NCBI GenBank assembly: GCA_910586295.1
Contig: CAJUGE010000051.1
Coordinates: 1 to 33,040, forward strand
From: an uncultured Bacilli bacterium
Lineage (GTDB): Bacteria > Bacillota_I > Bacilli_A > RF39 > UBA660
Length of the DNA: 33,040 nucleotides
Direction of reading: 5' to 3'
Positions 8,229 through 15,423 of this stretch are shown piece after piece. Position 1 is the first letter of the stretch. Each line of letters opens with the position of its first letter. The position numbers and the translations under genes were made by a program. A model generated the notes under the pieces. That model ran no database searches. It was not told where the DNA came from and saw only the letters and a program-made list of their open reading frames with translations.

Positions 8229-8774
8229 ATGTTAAACAAAAAAGGACTGGAAAAAGAAATAAATGGTAATATTTATGTTGATAATGGTGATGAAAAAATT
8301 GGAGAAAATTACATATCAGTTACCCTTGGAGATACACTAAAAGTATATGAAAGTCCTGTAATAGATGCAAAAACTCAAAACGAGTATAAAACCATACAAA
8401 TACCAGAAGAAGGGTTACTACTAGAACCTAATAAACTTTATCTAGGAAGAACTAACGAATACACAAAAACATATAACTTTGTGCCGTTACTTTCTGGATT
8501 AATTGAAATGGCAGTCGTTGGAATGGAAATACACATAACTGCAGGTTTCGGAGATAATGGATTTGAAGGCACTTGGACTCTTGAAATAGTATGTGCAAAC
8601 CCAACCATAGTTTATCCAAACATGCTAGTTGGAAAATTGTATTATTGCTCTTTAATTGGAGACCCTTCAATAGAATATAGAGGTAAATACTTAGGGCAAA
8701 TAGAACCAACTGAATCAAGGTTAAGTCAAGAATATACGAAAAAATTAGCAAGGGGGACTAAAAATGCTAACTAA
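8229..8774 (+). CDS. Dcd/dUTPase-fold protein, single diverged dCTP deaminase-like domain
   Basis: The 181 residues align with the trimeric dCTP deaminase fold. ISVTLGDTLKVY corresponds to the Dcd SVDLTLG strand, LLLEPNKLYLGRTNEY to the LxPGEFxLAxTxE strand, and GFEGTWTLEI (111-120) to the GFxGxIxLE strand. Glu119 falls on the catalytic glutamate position (E138 in E. coli Dcd). The GRSSLAR loop, however, is replaced by SGLIEMAVVGM (89-99), so the serine and arginine that complete the site are absent. The product should not be a self-sufficient deaminase. The next gene starts inside its 3' end (11-base overlap), pointing to co-translation and perhaps a complex. A nucleotide-binding or regulatory role is the alternative. 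Confidence 0.75.
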   Translation: MLNKKGLEKEINGNIYVDNGDEKIGENYISVTLGDTLKVYESPVIDAKTQNEYKTIQIPEEGLLLEPNKLYLGRTNEYTKTYNFVPLLSGLIEMAVVGMEIHITAGFGDNGFEGTWTLEIVCANPTIVYPNMLVGKLYYCSLIGDPSIEYRGKYLGQIEPTESRLSQEYTKKLARGTKNAN

Positions 8775-9792
8775 CAATGAAATAAAAAAACAACTTGCTA
8801 ACGGCAATATACAAATAGAAAATCTAAAAGAAAACTCTCTAGAAAAACCAAACAGTTGCACAGTGAGTATAAGCGATACTTTATATACATTTGATTATTC
8901 TATAGTTGATACAAAAGATAAAAATCTTTACATGCAAGAAGTTTTATCTGATAATATAGATAAGTTAAGAAGAATTTCAATTCCTCAAAGTGGCTTATTA
9001 TTAGAACCTAGAAAAGTATATCTCACTAAGACTAACGAAAGAATAAAAACTAATGGTTTTATACCAGTTTTAAATGGAAGAAACTCATTATCTATGTTAG
9101 GAGTAAGCATAGAATTAAATAGTGGTTACTTGGAAGATAATTATGACGGAGAAATATTATTAAGTATTATAGTTACAAAACCTACAATAATATATCCTAA
9201 CATTGATATTGGTAACTTAACTTTCTATAGAAGTTTAAATGAAAAAAGTGACAAATTAGGAATGTTGAGTGGAAACGAAATAAAGAAAAGAATGCAAACT
9301 GGAGACATAATTATAACTCCACAAGACAATATAGTTATTAATCCAAATTCTGTTAATCTAACATTAAGTAAAAGTATTGCATGGTATACAGAACCGATAT
9401 TAGATTTAAAGAAACATAACCCAATTGAAATAGGTGAAATAAAAGAAAGTGGCTCAATATTATCACCAGATAAGATTTATATAGCAAGAACTAATGAATG
9501 GACAGAAACTCAAAACTTAGTACCTATGTTAAGTGGTAGAAGTTCACTAGGTAGGTTAGGATACCACGCTCATTGTTCTGCTGGTATGGGCTCAATAGGT
9601 TATAAAGGCTACTGGCACATGGGAGTTAGACCTACAATGCCAATAAAAATATATAGAGATATGAAATGCTGTCAAATATATTATCTTACACCAGATGGAG
9701 AAATTACTAATACTTATGAAGGCAGTATGCAAAACTTAACTGGAGAAGAATTAGGAAGCCAGTCTCATAAAATATTATCTAGAAAAATATAA
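8764..9792 (+). CDS. Double Dcd-like protein (two fused dCTP deaminase-fold domains)
   Basis: 342 residues made of two Dcd-like domains (about 1-157 and 165-342), each opening with a similar NEIKK-x-(L/M)-x-x-G-(N/D)-I pattern. Domain 1 has GRNSLSMLG (105-113), with the Ser and second Arg of GRSSLAR changed, and GEILLSI with Ser134 in place of the catalytic Glu. Domain 2 keeps an intact GRSSLGRLG (258-266) and an H-x-H/CSAG loop, but its GYKGYWHMG has Gly287 at the glutamate position. Thus neither domain has a complete Dcd site, while the partner gene supplies the glutamate missing here. Together the two genes encode three Dcd domains, the number in a Dcd trimer. The ribosome binding site AGGGGG lies in the end of the preceding gene. 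Confidence 0.78.
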   Translation: MLTNNEIKKQLANGNIQIENLKENSLEKPNSCTVSISDTLYTFDYSIVDTKDKNLYMQEVLSDNIDKLRRISIPQSGLLLEPRKVYLTKTNERIKTNGFIPVLNGRNSLSMLGVSIELNSGYLEDNYDGEILLSIIVTKPTIIYPNIDIGNLTFYRSLNEKSDKLGMLSGNEIKKRMQTGDIIITPQDNIVINPNSVNLTLSKSIAWYTEPILDLKKHNPIEIGEIKESGSILSPDKIYIARTNEWTETQNLVPMLSGRSSLGRLGYHAHCSAGMGSIGYKGYWHMGVRPTMPIKIYRDMKCCQIYYLTPDGEITNTYEGSMQNLTGEELGSQSHKILSRKI

Positions 9793-9798
9793 AAAGAT

Positions 9799-9831
9799 AC
9801 ATCTAAACCATTAATATTTAGGTGTTTTTTT
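9799..9831 (+). terminator. Terminator after the Dcd-like genes
   Basis: ACATCTAAA (9799-9807) pairs with TTTAGGTGT (9817-9825, one G-U), followed by seven T. It separates cargo from the recombinase gene. Confidence 0.85.
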
Positions 9832-9917
9832 CTTGCAAGAATTATTGATAAAAAGAAAAACAAACACATAAATTTTATTAGGAATATATAATGTATTACT
9901 ACCGAAAGGAGTAAAAA

Positions 9918-11465
9918 GTGAACAAAACATATAACACTGCTATATACATAAGGCTATCACGTGAAGATGGTGATAACTTAGAAAGTGAGAGTATTACAAA
10001 CCAAAGAGATATTTTAATAAACTACATAAATAAAAATAAAGATTTAATCTATGTTGATGAGTACGTTGATGACGGATATACTGGTTCTAATTTTGAAAGA
10101 CCTGGTTGGAAAAATTTAATGAGAGATGTTACCAAAAGAAAAATTAACACTATTATAACGAAAGATTTATCTCGTATGGGAAGAGACTACATTACAATGG
10201 GTAATTACATAGAAAGAGAATTTCCAGAAAAAAATATAAGATATATTGCAATTAATGATGATATAGACACGCTACATGAAACACCAGGGCTAGAATATCT
10301 ACAATTCAAATTGATGTTCAATGACTTTTACATTAAAGATGGTTCAAAAAAAATAAAAAAAGTTTTAAGAAATAAAAAGGAGCAAGGTCAGTACACAGGA
10401 TGGAAAGGTATATATGGTTATAAAAGAGATCCAAACGATAAACATAAATTAATAATTGACAAAAATGTTAAAGATGTAGTAATAAGAATGTTTAAACTTG
10501 CTAAGAAAGGCTATAGTTCTAAAAAAATCGCACACATATTTTCTTTAGAAAATATACCTAACCCTAGCACATATGCCAATTTAATTCGCGGAAGTAAAAC
10601 TAAAACATCTAAGTTGTGGTGTCCAAGAACTATAGATGAATTACTAATTAACCCCACATATATTGGCCACTTAACTCAAGGAAGAAGAAAAAAAGTAAGT
10701 TATAAATCTAAAAAAGAAGTTAGAGTACCAAAAGAAGAATGGATAATAATAAAAGATACTCACGAACCAATAATAGATGAAGAAACTTTTAAAACTGTAG
10801 GAGAACTAATCAAAAAAAATAAGAACAATTTCCGAGGTAAAAATACTCACTTACTAAAAGGTTTTTTATATTGTAAAGAATGTGGTCATAGCATAGGGAT
10901 AAATAGTAGTAAGGACAAAAAAAGAAGATACTGTGCATGCTGTTATTATACTTCCCATAGTAAATTTAAAGTTTGCACACCTCATTCTATGAATTATGAT
11001 AAACTTGAAAAAGCAGTATTAGATAGTATTGCAAAAATAATTAGTGAACATGTCGATTATAAAAAAATTGAAAATAAAATTGAAAAAATTAAGAAAAAAA
11101 ATAATTATGAAGACCAATTAAAAACAGAACTTAACAACATAGAAATTAAAATAAAACAAATTACAGACCATATTGATAAGTTATACGAAGACAAATTAAA
11201 TGAAATCATAACATTAGACCAATATAACAGAATGAACATAAAATTTAATAATGACATAGAAAATTTAAAAAATAGAAAAGAAGAACTAACTAAAGAACTT
11301 ACTAGTAAAGCCAAACTAAAAAATCAAGAAAAAACATTAAACCAAATAAAGCAAATTCTATCTTTTAAAAAACCATCAAGAGAACTACTAGTAAATTTAA
11401 TAGATAAAATAGAAATTAGTGAAGATAAAACTGTTGAAATTAATTATAAATTTAATATTATCTAA
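9918..11465 (+). CDS. Large serine recombinase (integrase) of the element
   Basis: Catalyses integration and excision through a covalent 5'-phosphoserine intermediate. The 515 residues show a resolvase-type catalytic domain (about 7-150) with YIRLSRED, giving nucleophile Ser14, and the arginines of KDLSRMGRD (Arg86, Arg89). A Recombinase domain (about 160-290) follows, then a zinc ribbon with CKEC (C319, C322), YCACC and C353, and a charged coiled coil (about 365-480), as in TnpX-like and phage integrases. The start is GTG, with AAGGAG five bases upstream. A TATAAT at 9887-9892 is a possible -10 box without a clear -35. Its likely attachment sites are the two junctions described here. Confidence 0.95.
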   Translation: MNKTYNTAIYIRLSREDGDNLESESITNQRDILINYINKNKDLIYVDEYVDDGYTGSNFERPGWKNLMRDVTKRKINTIITKDLSRMGRDYITMGNYIEREFPEKNIRYIAINDDIDTLHETPGLEYLQFKLMFNDFYIKDGSKKIKKVLRNKKEQGQYTGWKGIYGYKRDPNDKHKLIIDKNVKDVVIRMFKLAKKGYSSKKIAHIFSLENIPNPSTYANLIRGSKTKTSKLWCPRTIDELLINPTYIGHLTQGRRKKVSYKSKKEVRVPKEEWIIIKDTHEPIIDEETFKTVGELIKKNKNNFRGKNTHLLKGFLYCKECGHSIGINSSKDKKRRYCACCYYTSHSKFKVCTPHSMNYDKLEKAVLDSIAKIISEHVDYKKIENKIEKIKKKNNYEDQLKTELNNIEIKIKQITDHIDKLYEDKLNEIITLDQYNRMNIKFNNDIENLKNRKEELTKELTSKAKLKNQEKTLNQIKQILSFKKPSRELLVNLIDKIEISEDKTVEINYKFNII

Positions 11466-11511
11466 AAACATTAAATAATAATTATTACATAAAATTACTT
11501 AGGTGACAAAA

Positions 11512-11604
11512 ATGAAAATAGTGACTAAGTTTAATGAAAAAGAAATAAGAGTACAAGACTTAATAGAAAGATTATTAATAAGACATTTTATGGAAAATGA
11601 ATAA
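11512..11604 (+). CDS. 30-residue small protein downstream of the integrase
   Basis: A short ORF (MKIVTKFNEKE start, ends ENE) with a textbook AGGTGA five bases before the ATG. It lies 46 bases after the recombinase and ends exactly where a perfect terminator begins. Composition is helical and amphipathic with no cysteine. Family not recognised. The position next to the integrase inside the element suggests a directionality factor or regulator, but this is only contextual. It could also be a leader-like or non-functional ORF. Confidence 0.5.
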   Translation: MKIVTKFNEKEIRVQDLIERLLIRHFMENE

Positions 11605-11635
11605 ATAAGACTAGAAAACACCTAGTCTTATTTTT
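11604..11635 (+). terminator. Terminator at the right end of the element
   Basis: AATAAGACTAG (11604-11614) pairs perfectly with CTAGTCTTATT (11622-11632), followed by T residues. It ends element transcription just before the right junction. Confidence 0.88.
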
Positions 11636-11636
11636 A

Positions 11637-12101
11637 TCATAAGTTTTGTAACAGAACCCCAGTTCTACCAGCAAGAACGCTCTTTCCTTTTAACATCTCA
11701 ACATCAAAACTATCTTTTAAAGAACAATCTCCAACTAAGAATTGCCCATCTCTCTTAGTTAAACTAGAAAAATTAATTAAATAATCATCTGCTCCATTAT
11801 TATAAACATATAAAGTAGCTTCAAGACCAGAAAGTCCAATATTAGCGTCCCCAGATAAAACAGCACTTGCAACTTTATCTGCACCACTTGTTAAAATAAC
11901 ATCCACATCTAAACCTTCATTTTCAAAATAACCATTGTGTAGGCTCACATAGAATGGAGCGTAAAACACACTATGTGTAACCTCTGCTACAACCAATTTT
12001 TGATTATCTCCACTTTCTTCACTTTTTAAACCAAAATATATTCCTACAAAACATAAAATACCAATAACTAATACACTAGCAATATAAACTATCTTTTTCA
12101 C
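11637..12101 (-). pseudogene. N-terminal part of the substrate-binding protein, truncated by the element
   Basis: The upstream half of the NMT1/SsuA-type binding protein of the importer. An uncleaved anchor or signal segment (VYIASVLVIGILCFVGIYFG) lacks a good lipobox. The fold's opening strands follow (VAEVTHSVFYAPFYVSLHNGYFENEGLDVDV) and then GLSGLEATLYV. Host coding ends at 11662. Translation then runs into the element and stops at 11637-11639 after seven foreign residues. GTG 12101 is preferred as start because GAGGT lies six bases upstream; the GTG at 12119 has no such site. The other half is at 7593-8148. Confidence 0.88.
11639..11671 (+). other. Right attachment junction of the element
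   Basis: Arm ATAAGTTTTGT (11639-11649), nine bases, then CCA 11659-11661, then host SBP sequence. It mirrors the left junction. Confidence 0.8.
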
Positions 12102-12123
12102 AAAATACCTCACTTTCACTACT

Positions 12124-12153
12124 AGTATATGTTATAAGTCTATAAATTGTTAA
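12124..12153 (-). promoter_or_regulatory. Promoter of the importer operon
   Basis: On the minus strand TTAACA (12153-12148) and TATACT (12129-12124) are separated by 18 bases. I see no TPP, S-box or other riboswitch-like structure in the leader. Confidence 0.55.
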
Positions 12154-12164
12154 TAATAAAATAA

Positions 12165-12193
12165 TTGACTTTATTAGGTACATGTGGTATATT
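12165..12193 (+). promoter_or_regulatory. Promoter of the coiled-coil protein gene
   Basis: TTGACT at 12165-12170 and TATATT at 12188-12193, spacer 17, with TG one base before the -10 (extended -10). It is divergent from the importer promoter. Confidence 0.75.
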
Positions 12194-12219
12194 AATCTCT
12201 CGAAATGGAGGAAACTAAA

Positions 12220-13470
12220 ATGAATGAAAACGAAAATAAACTAAGAAACGAAATAGAAAAAAAGATAAAAGAAATACAAACACAATTAGAAAAATTAAAA
12301 ATTGAAGGGTATAATACAAAAAAAGAAGAATCTACATTAAAACAAAATACACCAGACGTAAACTTGCCATACGATTTAGAAACATTAGAAAGTATGTTAA
12401 ATGAACTAAAAGAACTTGAGTTAAAATTAGAAGAACAAAATATTTATAACCAAATTAAGAAAAGTATGAATCACTTAGAAGAAGCATTAGAATATGAAAC
12501 AGATATAAATTCTGAATTAAAAGCTTATGTATCTATATGTGAACTTGCACTTAAAGAATTAGAAAGTGGTTTAAGCGTAATGACAGAAGAGATGGCAAGT
12601 GAAATATATGGAACCATATATAAAATACTAAAAGTTCAACTTGCAGATGGAGGCTCAACTTTATTCGATACAATAAAAAACAATGAAAATAACAAAAAAT
12701 ATATAAATGAGCTTATAAGAAAAGATATATTATTTTTAATTAACGCACCATTTATAAAATCTAAAGAACTAGTAGAATTAAACAAAGCAGTAGCGCGTGC
12801 AGAAGTAAATACTGATGAAGAAAGAAGACTAGTTGACTTAGAAGTTATAAACTCAGTAGTTAAATGTTATAACTCTAGCGAAAGAAGAACACTAGTAAGA
12901 GAAACTATTGCTAATAAAATAGAAAGAATTAATAAATTGCATGAAGATTCACAATCTAAACAAAGAGGTATAGACACTCAAATAGATAATGAAGATAAGG
13001 TTATTACTAAAAAAGAAAAAGTTGAAAGCCAAAGAAAAATCAAGCTAATTGCATCTGCTTTAACTGCACTTTTAACAATAACTAGTGCATGTGGAATAAC
13101 AATAAATGTTAACAAAGCTGAAAAATTAACAATATCCAACTATTTAGAAGCATTACTTCCAATTAGTGGTATAGGAGCTTTTAGTACATTAGCCTTTAGT
13201 GGTTACAAAGACAAAAAAATGAGAGAGATTCTTAATTTGGAATTATCTTCAATAAGAAAATCCTTAGAAGAATTAAACAGCGATTTATTAAGTGATTCTT
13301 ATACTGGCTTAACAGAAATAGAAGAACTTAGTTTATTATACGATTTCATGATTTCAACTTCATCATATAACACACTTACAGACGATGAAAGAACACTTCT
13401 AGAAGAAACAACATCTACTTCATTAAAAAAAGACTACTTTGAATATATTAAAACTAATAGAAGATATTAA
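12220..13470 (+). CDS. Coiled-coil protein with a central membrane hairpin, function unknown
   Basis: 416 residues. The first ~80 are almost pure Lys/Glu/Leu/Ile coiled coil. A helical region follows to about 270, then two hydrophobic segments separated by a short polar stretch (LIASALTALLTITSACGI and LEALLPISGIGAFSTLAF), then a helical C-terminus rich in Ser, Glu and Leu. No enzyme motif is visible. Both ends would face the same side of the membrane. ATG 12220 is chosen over the ATG at 12205 because the latter overlaps the GGAGG ribosome binding site (12207-12211). The last codons lie in a 48-bp repeat that recurs at 16828, and the gene's original terminator is now found only at the distant copy. 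Confidence 0.7.
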   Translation: MNENENKLRNEIEKKIKEIQTQLEKLKIEGYNTKKEESTLKQNTPDVNLPYDLETLESMLNELKELELKLEEQNIYNQIKKSMNHLEEALEYETDINSELKAYVSICELALKELESGLSVMTEEMASEIYGTIYKILKVQLADGGSTLFDTIKNNENNKKYINELIRKDILFLINAPFIKSKELVELNKAVARAEVNTDEERRLVDLEVINSVVKCYNSSERRTLVRETIANKIERINKLHEDSQSKQRGIDTQIDNEDKVITKKEKVESQRKIKLIASALTALLTITSACGITINVNKAEKLTISNYLEALLPISGIGAFSTLAFSGYKDKKMREILNLELSSIRKSLEELNSDLLSDSYTGLTEIEELSLLYDFMISTSSYNTLTDDERTLLEETTSTSLKKDYFEYIKTNRRY

Positions 13471-13489
13471 ACTGTTTGATAATTTAATC
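13442..13489 (+). repeat. Left copy of a 48-bp direct repeat
   Basis: Identical to 16828-16875 except for one base (G at 13460, T at 16846). It covers the last nine codons of the coiled-coil gene and the first part of its terminator (AAACTGT, then TTGATAATTTAATC). The 3' arm of the terminator is missing here. Confidence 0.9.
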
Positions 13490-13816
13490 GTTTTGGCACA
13501 ATCAAGAAATATGACTGAAGCTAGTATTAAATTAAAGACAACACCTAGTTCTGTTTATAGGCCTATAAGTACCTAATCCCTCTTCTAAAGTCATTGCTAA
13601 ACTAATTATTAATTCTAAACATGAAAATGTAACCAGTATTATATCTTATGTTGAAGAAGGTATAGGAGTCGCAATTGTCTTAAAAACTCTTATTGAAATC
13701 AAACATAAATAAATATAGGTATAAAAGATTTTGATATCAAAAGTGAAGTTTATTTATCATTTAATAAAAATAAAATCACATCATCAACTAAAGAATTTAT
13801 TAATTATTTAAATTAG
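13490..13816 (+). pseudogene. LysR-type regulator relic
   Basis: Remnant of a LysR family transcription factor. Directly after the repeat the frame reads VLAQSRNMTEASIKLKTTPSSVYR, matching the LysR winged-helix (VAexgnfTEAAxxLxxtpssVSR). It stops at a TAA near 13574. Farther on, ISYVEEGIGVAIVLKTLIE matches the effector-domain VxxGxGIxxLP region, followed by several stops. The middle of the protein is deleted. No ribosome binding site is visible and the start is replaced by the repeat. It is non-functional. Confidence 0.75.
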
Positions 13817-13846
13817 AAATTTAGTAATTAAATTTGGAGGAATTTA

Positions 13847-14533
13847 ATGAATTTAGAAAAAATAGGTCAATTAATACTGAATAGAAGAAAATTAAAAGGT
13901 TATACTCAAGAGGAATTAGGAAACAAACTTGGTGTTGGTGGAAGTTCAGTTTCTAAATGGGAACGTGGACTAACCGCTCCAGATATTTCAATCATGCCTT
14001 TACTTGCAAAAGAATTAGGAATTAATATAGATGAATTATTGTCTGGAAATATAAATCCAAAAGTAGAACAGCCTTTGAATAAGAAATATATAAAAATAGC
14101 AATTATTATAATAATCATGCTTTTATCAATATTTATATTATGTTCAATATTTATTAAAAATGAAGAAATATTCTTAATAAATAGCAATAATGATTTTGTA
14201 AGTTTTTCTGGTCACGCAATGATAGGAAAAAATAATTGTGCTTTAACAATAAATAATTTTAAATTTTTGAATAAAGATTTAGATAAAAAAATTTTATATT
14301 ATAAACTTGAGTTGAGTAATGAAGAAAATACTTTAGTAGAATATAGTTATGATAACTTTGATAATATGGAGCAACTATATTTATCAAAGGCGATAGAAAA
14401 ATCATTCATTGAATTGATAGATGAAAATATTAATATAAATCAATTAAAAAAATCTAAATTAGTAATAGAGTATATTGATGAAAGTGAAAAGAATAATAAA
14501 AAAGACTTAAATTTTATAATAGAAAAGCAATAA
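13847..14533 (+). CDS. Membrane-tethered XRE-family regulator
   Basis: 228 residues. The N-terminal HTH_3 domain (about 6-66) has the full helix-turn-helix TQEELGNKLGVGGSSVSKWERG and the PDISIMPLLAKELGINIDELL cap. After a short linker comes one transmembrane segment (about 82-103). An extracytoplasmic domain of about 120 residues follows that I do not recognise. This layout is that of a one-component regulator sensing outside the cell. GGAGG lies 8 bases before the ATG. It is separated from the following secreted-protein genes by a double hairpin, so it is a separate unit and may control them; that is an inference from position. Confidence 0.88.
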   Translation: MNLEKIGQLILNRRKLKGYTQEELGNKLGVGGSSVSKWERGLTAPDISIMPLLAKELGINIDELLSGNINPKVEQPLNKKYIKIAIIIIIMLLSIFILCSIFIKNEEIFLINSNNDFVSFSGHAMIGKNNCALTINNFKFLNKDLDKKILYYKLELSNEENTLVEYSYDNFDNMEQLYLSKAIEKSFIELIDENININQLKKSKLVIEYIDESEKNNKKDLNFIIEKQ

Positions 14534-14541
14534 TGATTTTA

Positions 14542-14598
14542 AACTAGCCTATCACGCTAGTTACTTGAAATATAGGCAAGCAACTATATTTCTTTTTT
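14542..14598 (+). terminator. Tandem hairpins and terminator after the XRE gene
   Basis: AACTAGC/GCTAGTT (14542-14548, 14556-14562) is followed by a second perfect stem GAAATATAG/CTATATTTC (14567-14575, 14584-14592) and six T. A TG-T-TAGAAT extended -10-like sequence at 14600-14608 directly after it may start the next gene. Confidence 0.8.
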
Positions 14599-14629
14599 AT
14601 GTTAGAATGAATTATAGAAAGGAGGAACA

Positions 14630-15391
14630 ATGAAGAAAATAGTATTATTTTTAAGTTTTTGTTGTTTATTTATGTCATGTGTAAGATTTATTGATGCTAG
14701 TGAAATAAATCTTAATAATGAGTATTCTCTAGTATCTCAAACTGAGAAATATTATAAGACGATTACAGTTAATAAGCAAGTTGAATTTCAGAATAATTTA
14801 TATTCAATTAATGATGAAACGTCAAAAACGTATGAAATTACAAAAGAAGAATATGATAATGCTAATATAAGTATCTCTACTAATTCAGCTTCTATTGAGA
14901 CTACTTATAAAAGATTAACTTCTTCAATATATCAAAGTGGGAATTTGTTTAAATATGAAGCAGTGCTTAATTGGAAAAACTTCCCTAAAAAACGTAGCTA
15001 TGATATAATAGGTATAGGTTTTTATAATAACGTTAAGCCTTTATCTAGTCCATCTTATTATACTGATTAATGTACTAAAAATGGTGTTTGTAGAAGAATT
15101 ACATCACATTCTTCAAAAACTTTTACAACTGGTGTTGGTACAACATTTGAATTGCCAACTGGTGATTTAACATCGCTAAGTACAAATTTTTCTGTAATAG
15201 TTACTAAAAACACTTCAAATGCTATAACAGAACAAATTGCAACCGCCGATTACTCTCATGCTACTTCTAGCATTTCACTTAGCAATGCTAAAAACTTTTC
15301 TGTTAATGCGAGTGGTATAGTTTTAAATGGAATTGCAAGTTATTATGATTCTATTCAAACTGCAACAGCATGGTGGAATGGTAGTTGGTAA
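14630..15391 (+). pseudogene. Secreted protein gene with an internal TAA, paralogue of the next gene
   Basis: Starts well (GGAGG, ATG, signal peptide MKKIVLFLSFCCLFMSC) and reads 146 codons to a TAA at 15068-15070. It then continues in the same frame for 106 more codons to 15391. Both sides of the stop align with the intact gene at 15424: NWKNFPKKRSYDIIGIGFY with QWKNMPGHRSFDVIGMRVY before it, and YSHATSSISLSNAKNFSVNA with YQHATKDVTLSQATNITFSA after it. So a single nonsense change splits one gene of about 253 codons. Residues after the stop include CTKNGVC, so two cysteines are lost from the short product. A truncated secreted protein could still be made. Function is unknown. Confidence 0.75.
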
Positions 15392-15423
15392 AAAATAAAA
15401 TTAATTAAAGAAAGGAAATTAAA

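Larger units (their letters stand above)
8149..11661. mobile_element. 3,510-bp large-serine-integrase element inserted in the SBP gene
   Basis: Contains two Dcd-like genes, a large serine recombinase and a 30-codon ORF, all on the strand opposite to the host gene. Both junctions carry a shared CCA (8149-8151 and 11659-11661; TGG in host-gene orientation). Inside each end is one copy of an 11-base arm (ACAAAACTTAT at 8160-8170, inverted at 11639-11649). Rejoining the element ends gives an attP in which the arms flank 20 bases whose exact centre is GG of the shared TGG. This agrees with the two-base crossover of serine integrases. Removing the element restores the SBP frame. There are no conjugation or replication genes, so it is a minimal integrase-cargo cassette. 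Confidence 0.9.

Noticed and set aside
8229..9792. Ordinary dCTP deaminase annotation for the cargo genes
   Set aside because: No single domain keeps both the GRSSLAR loop and the catalytic glutamate, so a plain dcd call would overstate function.
12102..12204. Riboswitch (TPP or similar) in the importer leader
   Set aside because: The region is only a divergent promoter pair about 100 bases long, with no conserved riboswitch core that I can see.
12205..12219. Upstream ATG 12205 as the start of the coiled-coil protein
   Set aside because: It overlaps the GGAGG ribosome binding site of ATG 12220. Similar reasoning rejects 2762, 3889, 16342 and 20682.
15068..15070. Stop-codon reassignment as the cause of the internal TAA
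   Set aside because: TAA ends most genes in the window and TGA ends others, so the code is standard. A local nonsense change is simpler.
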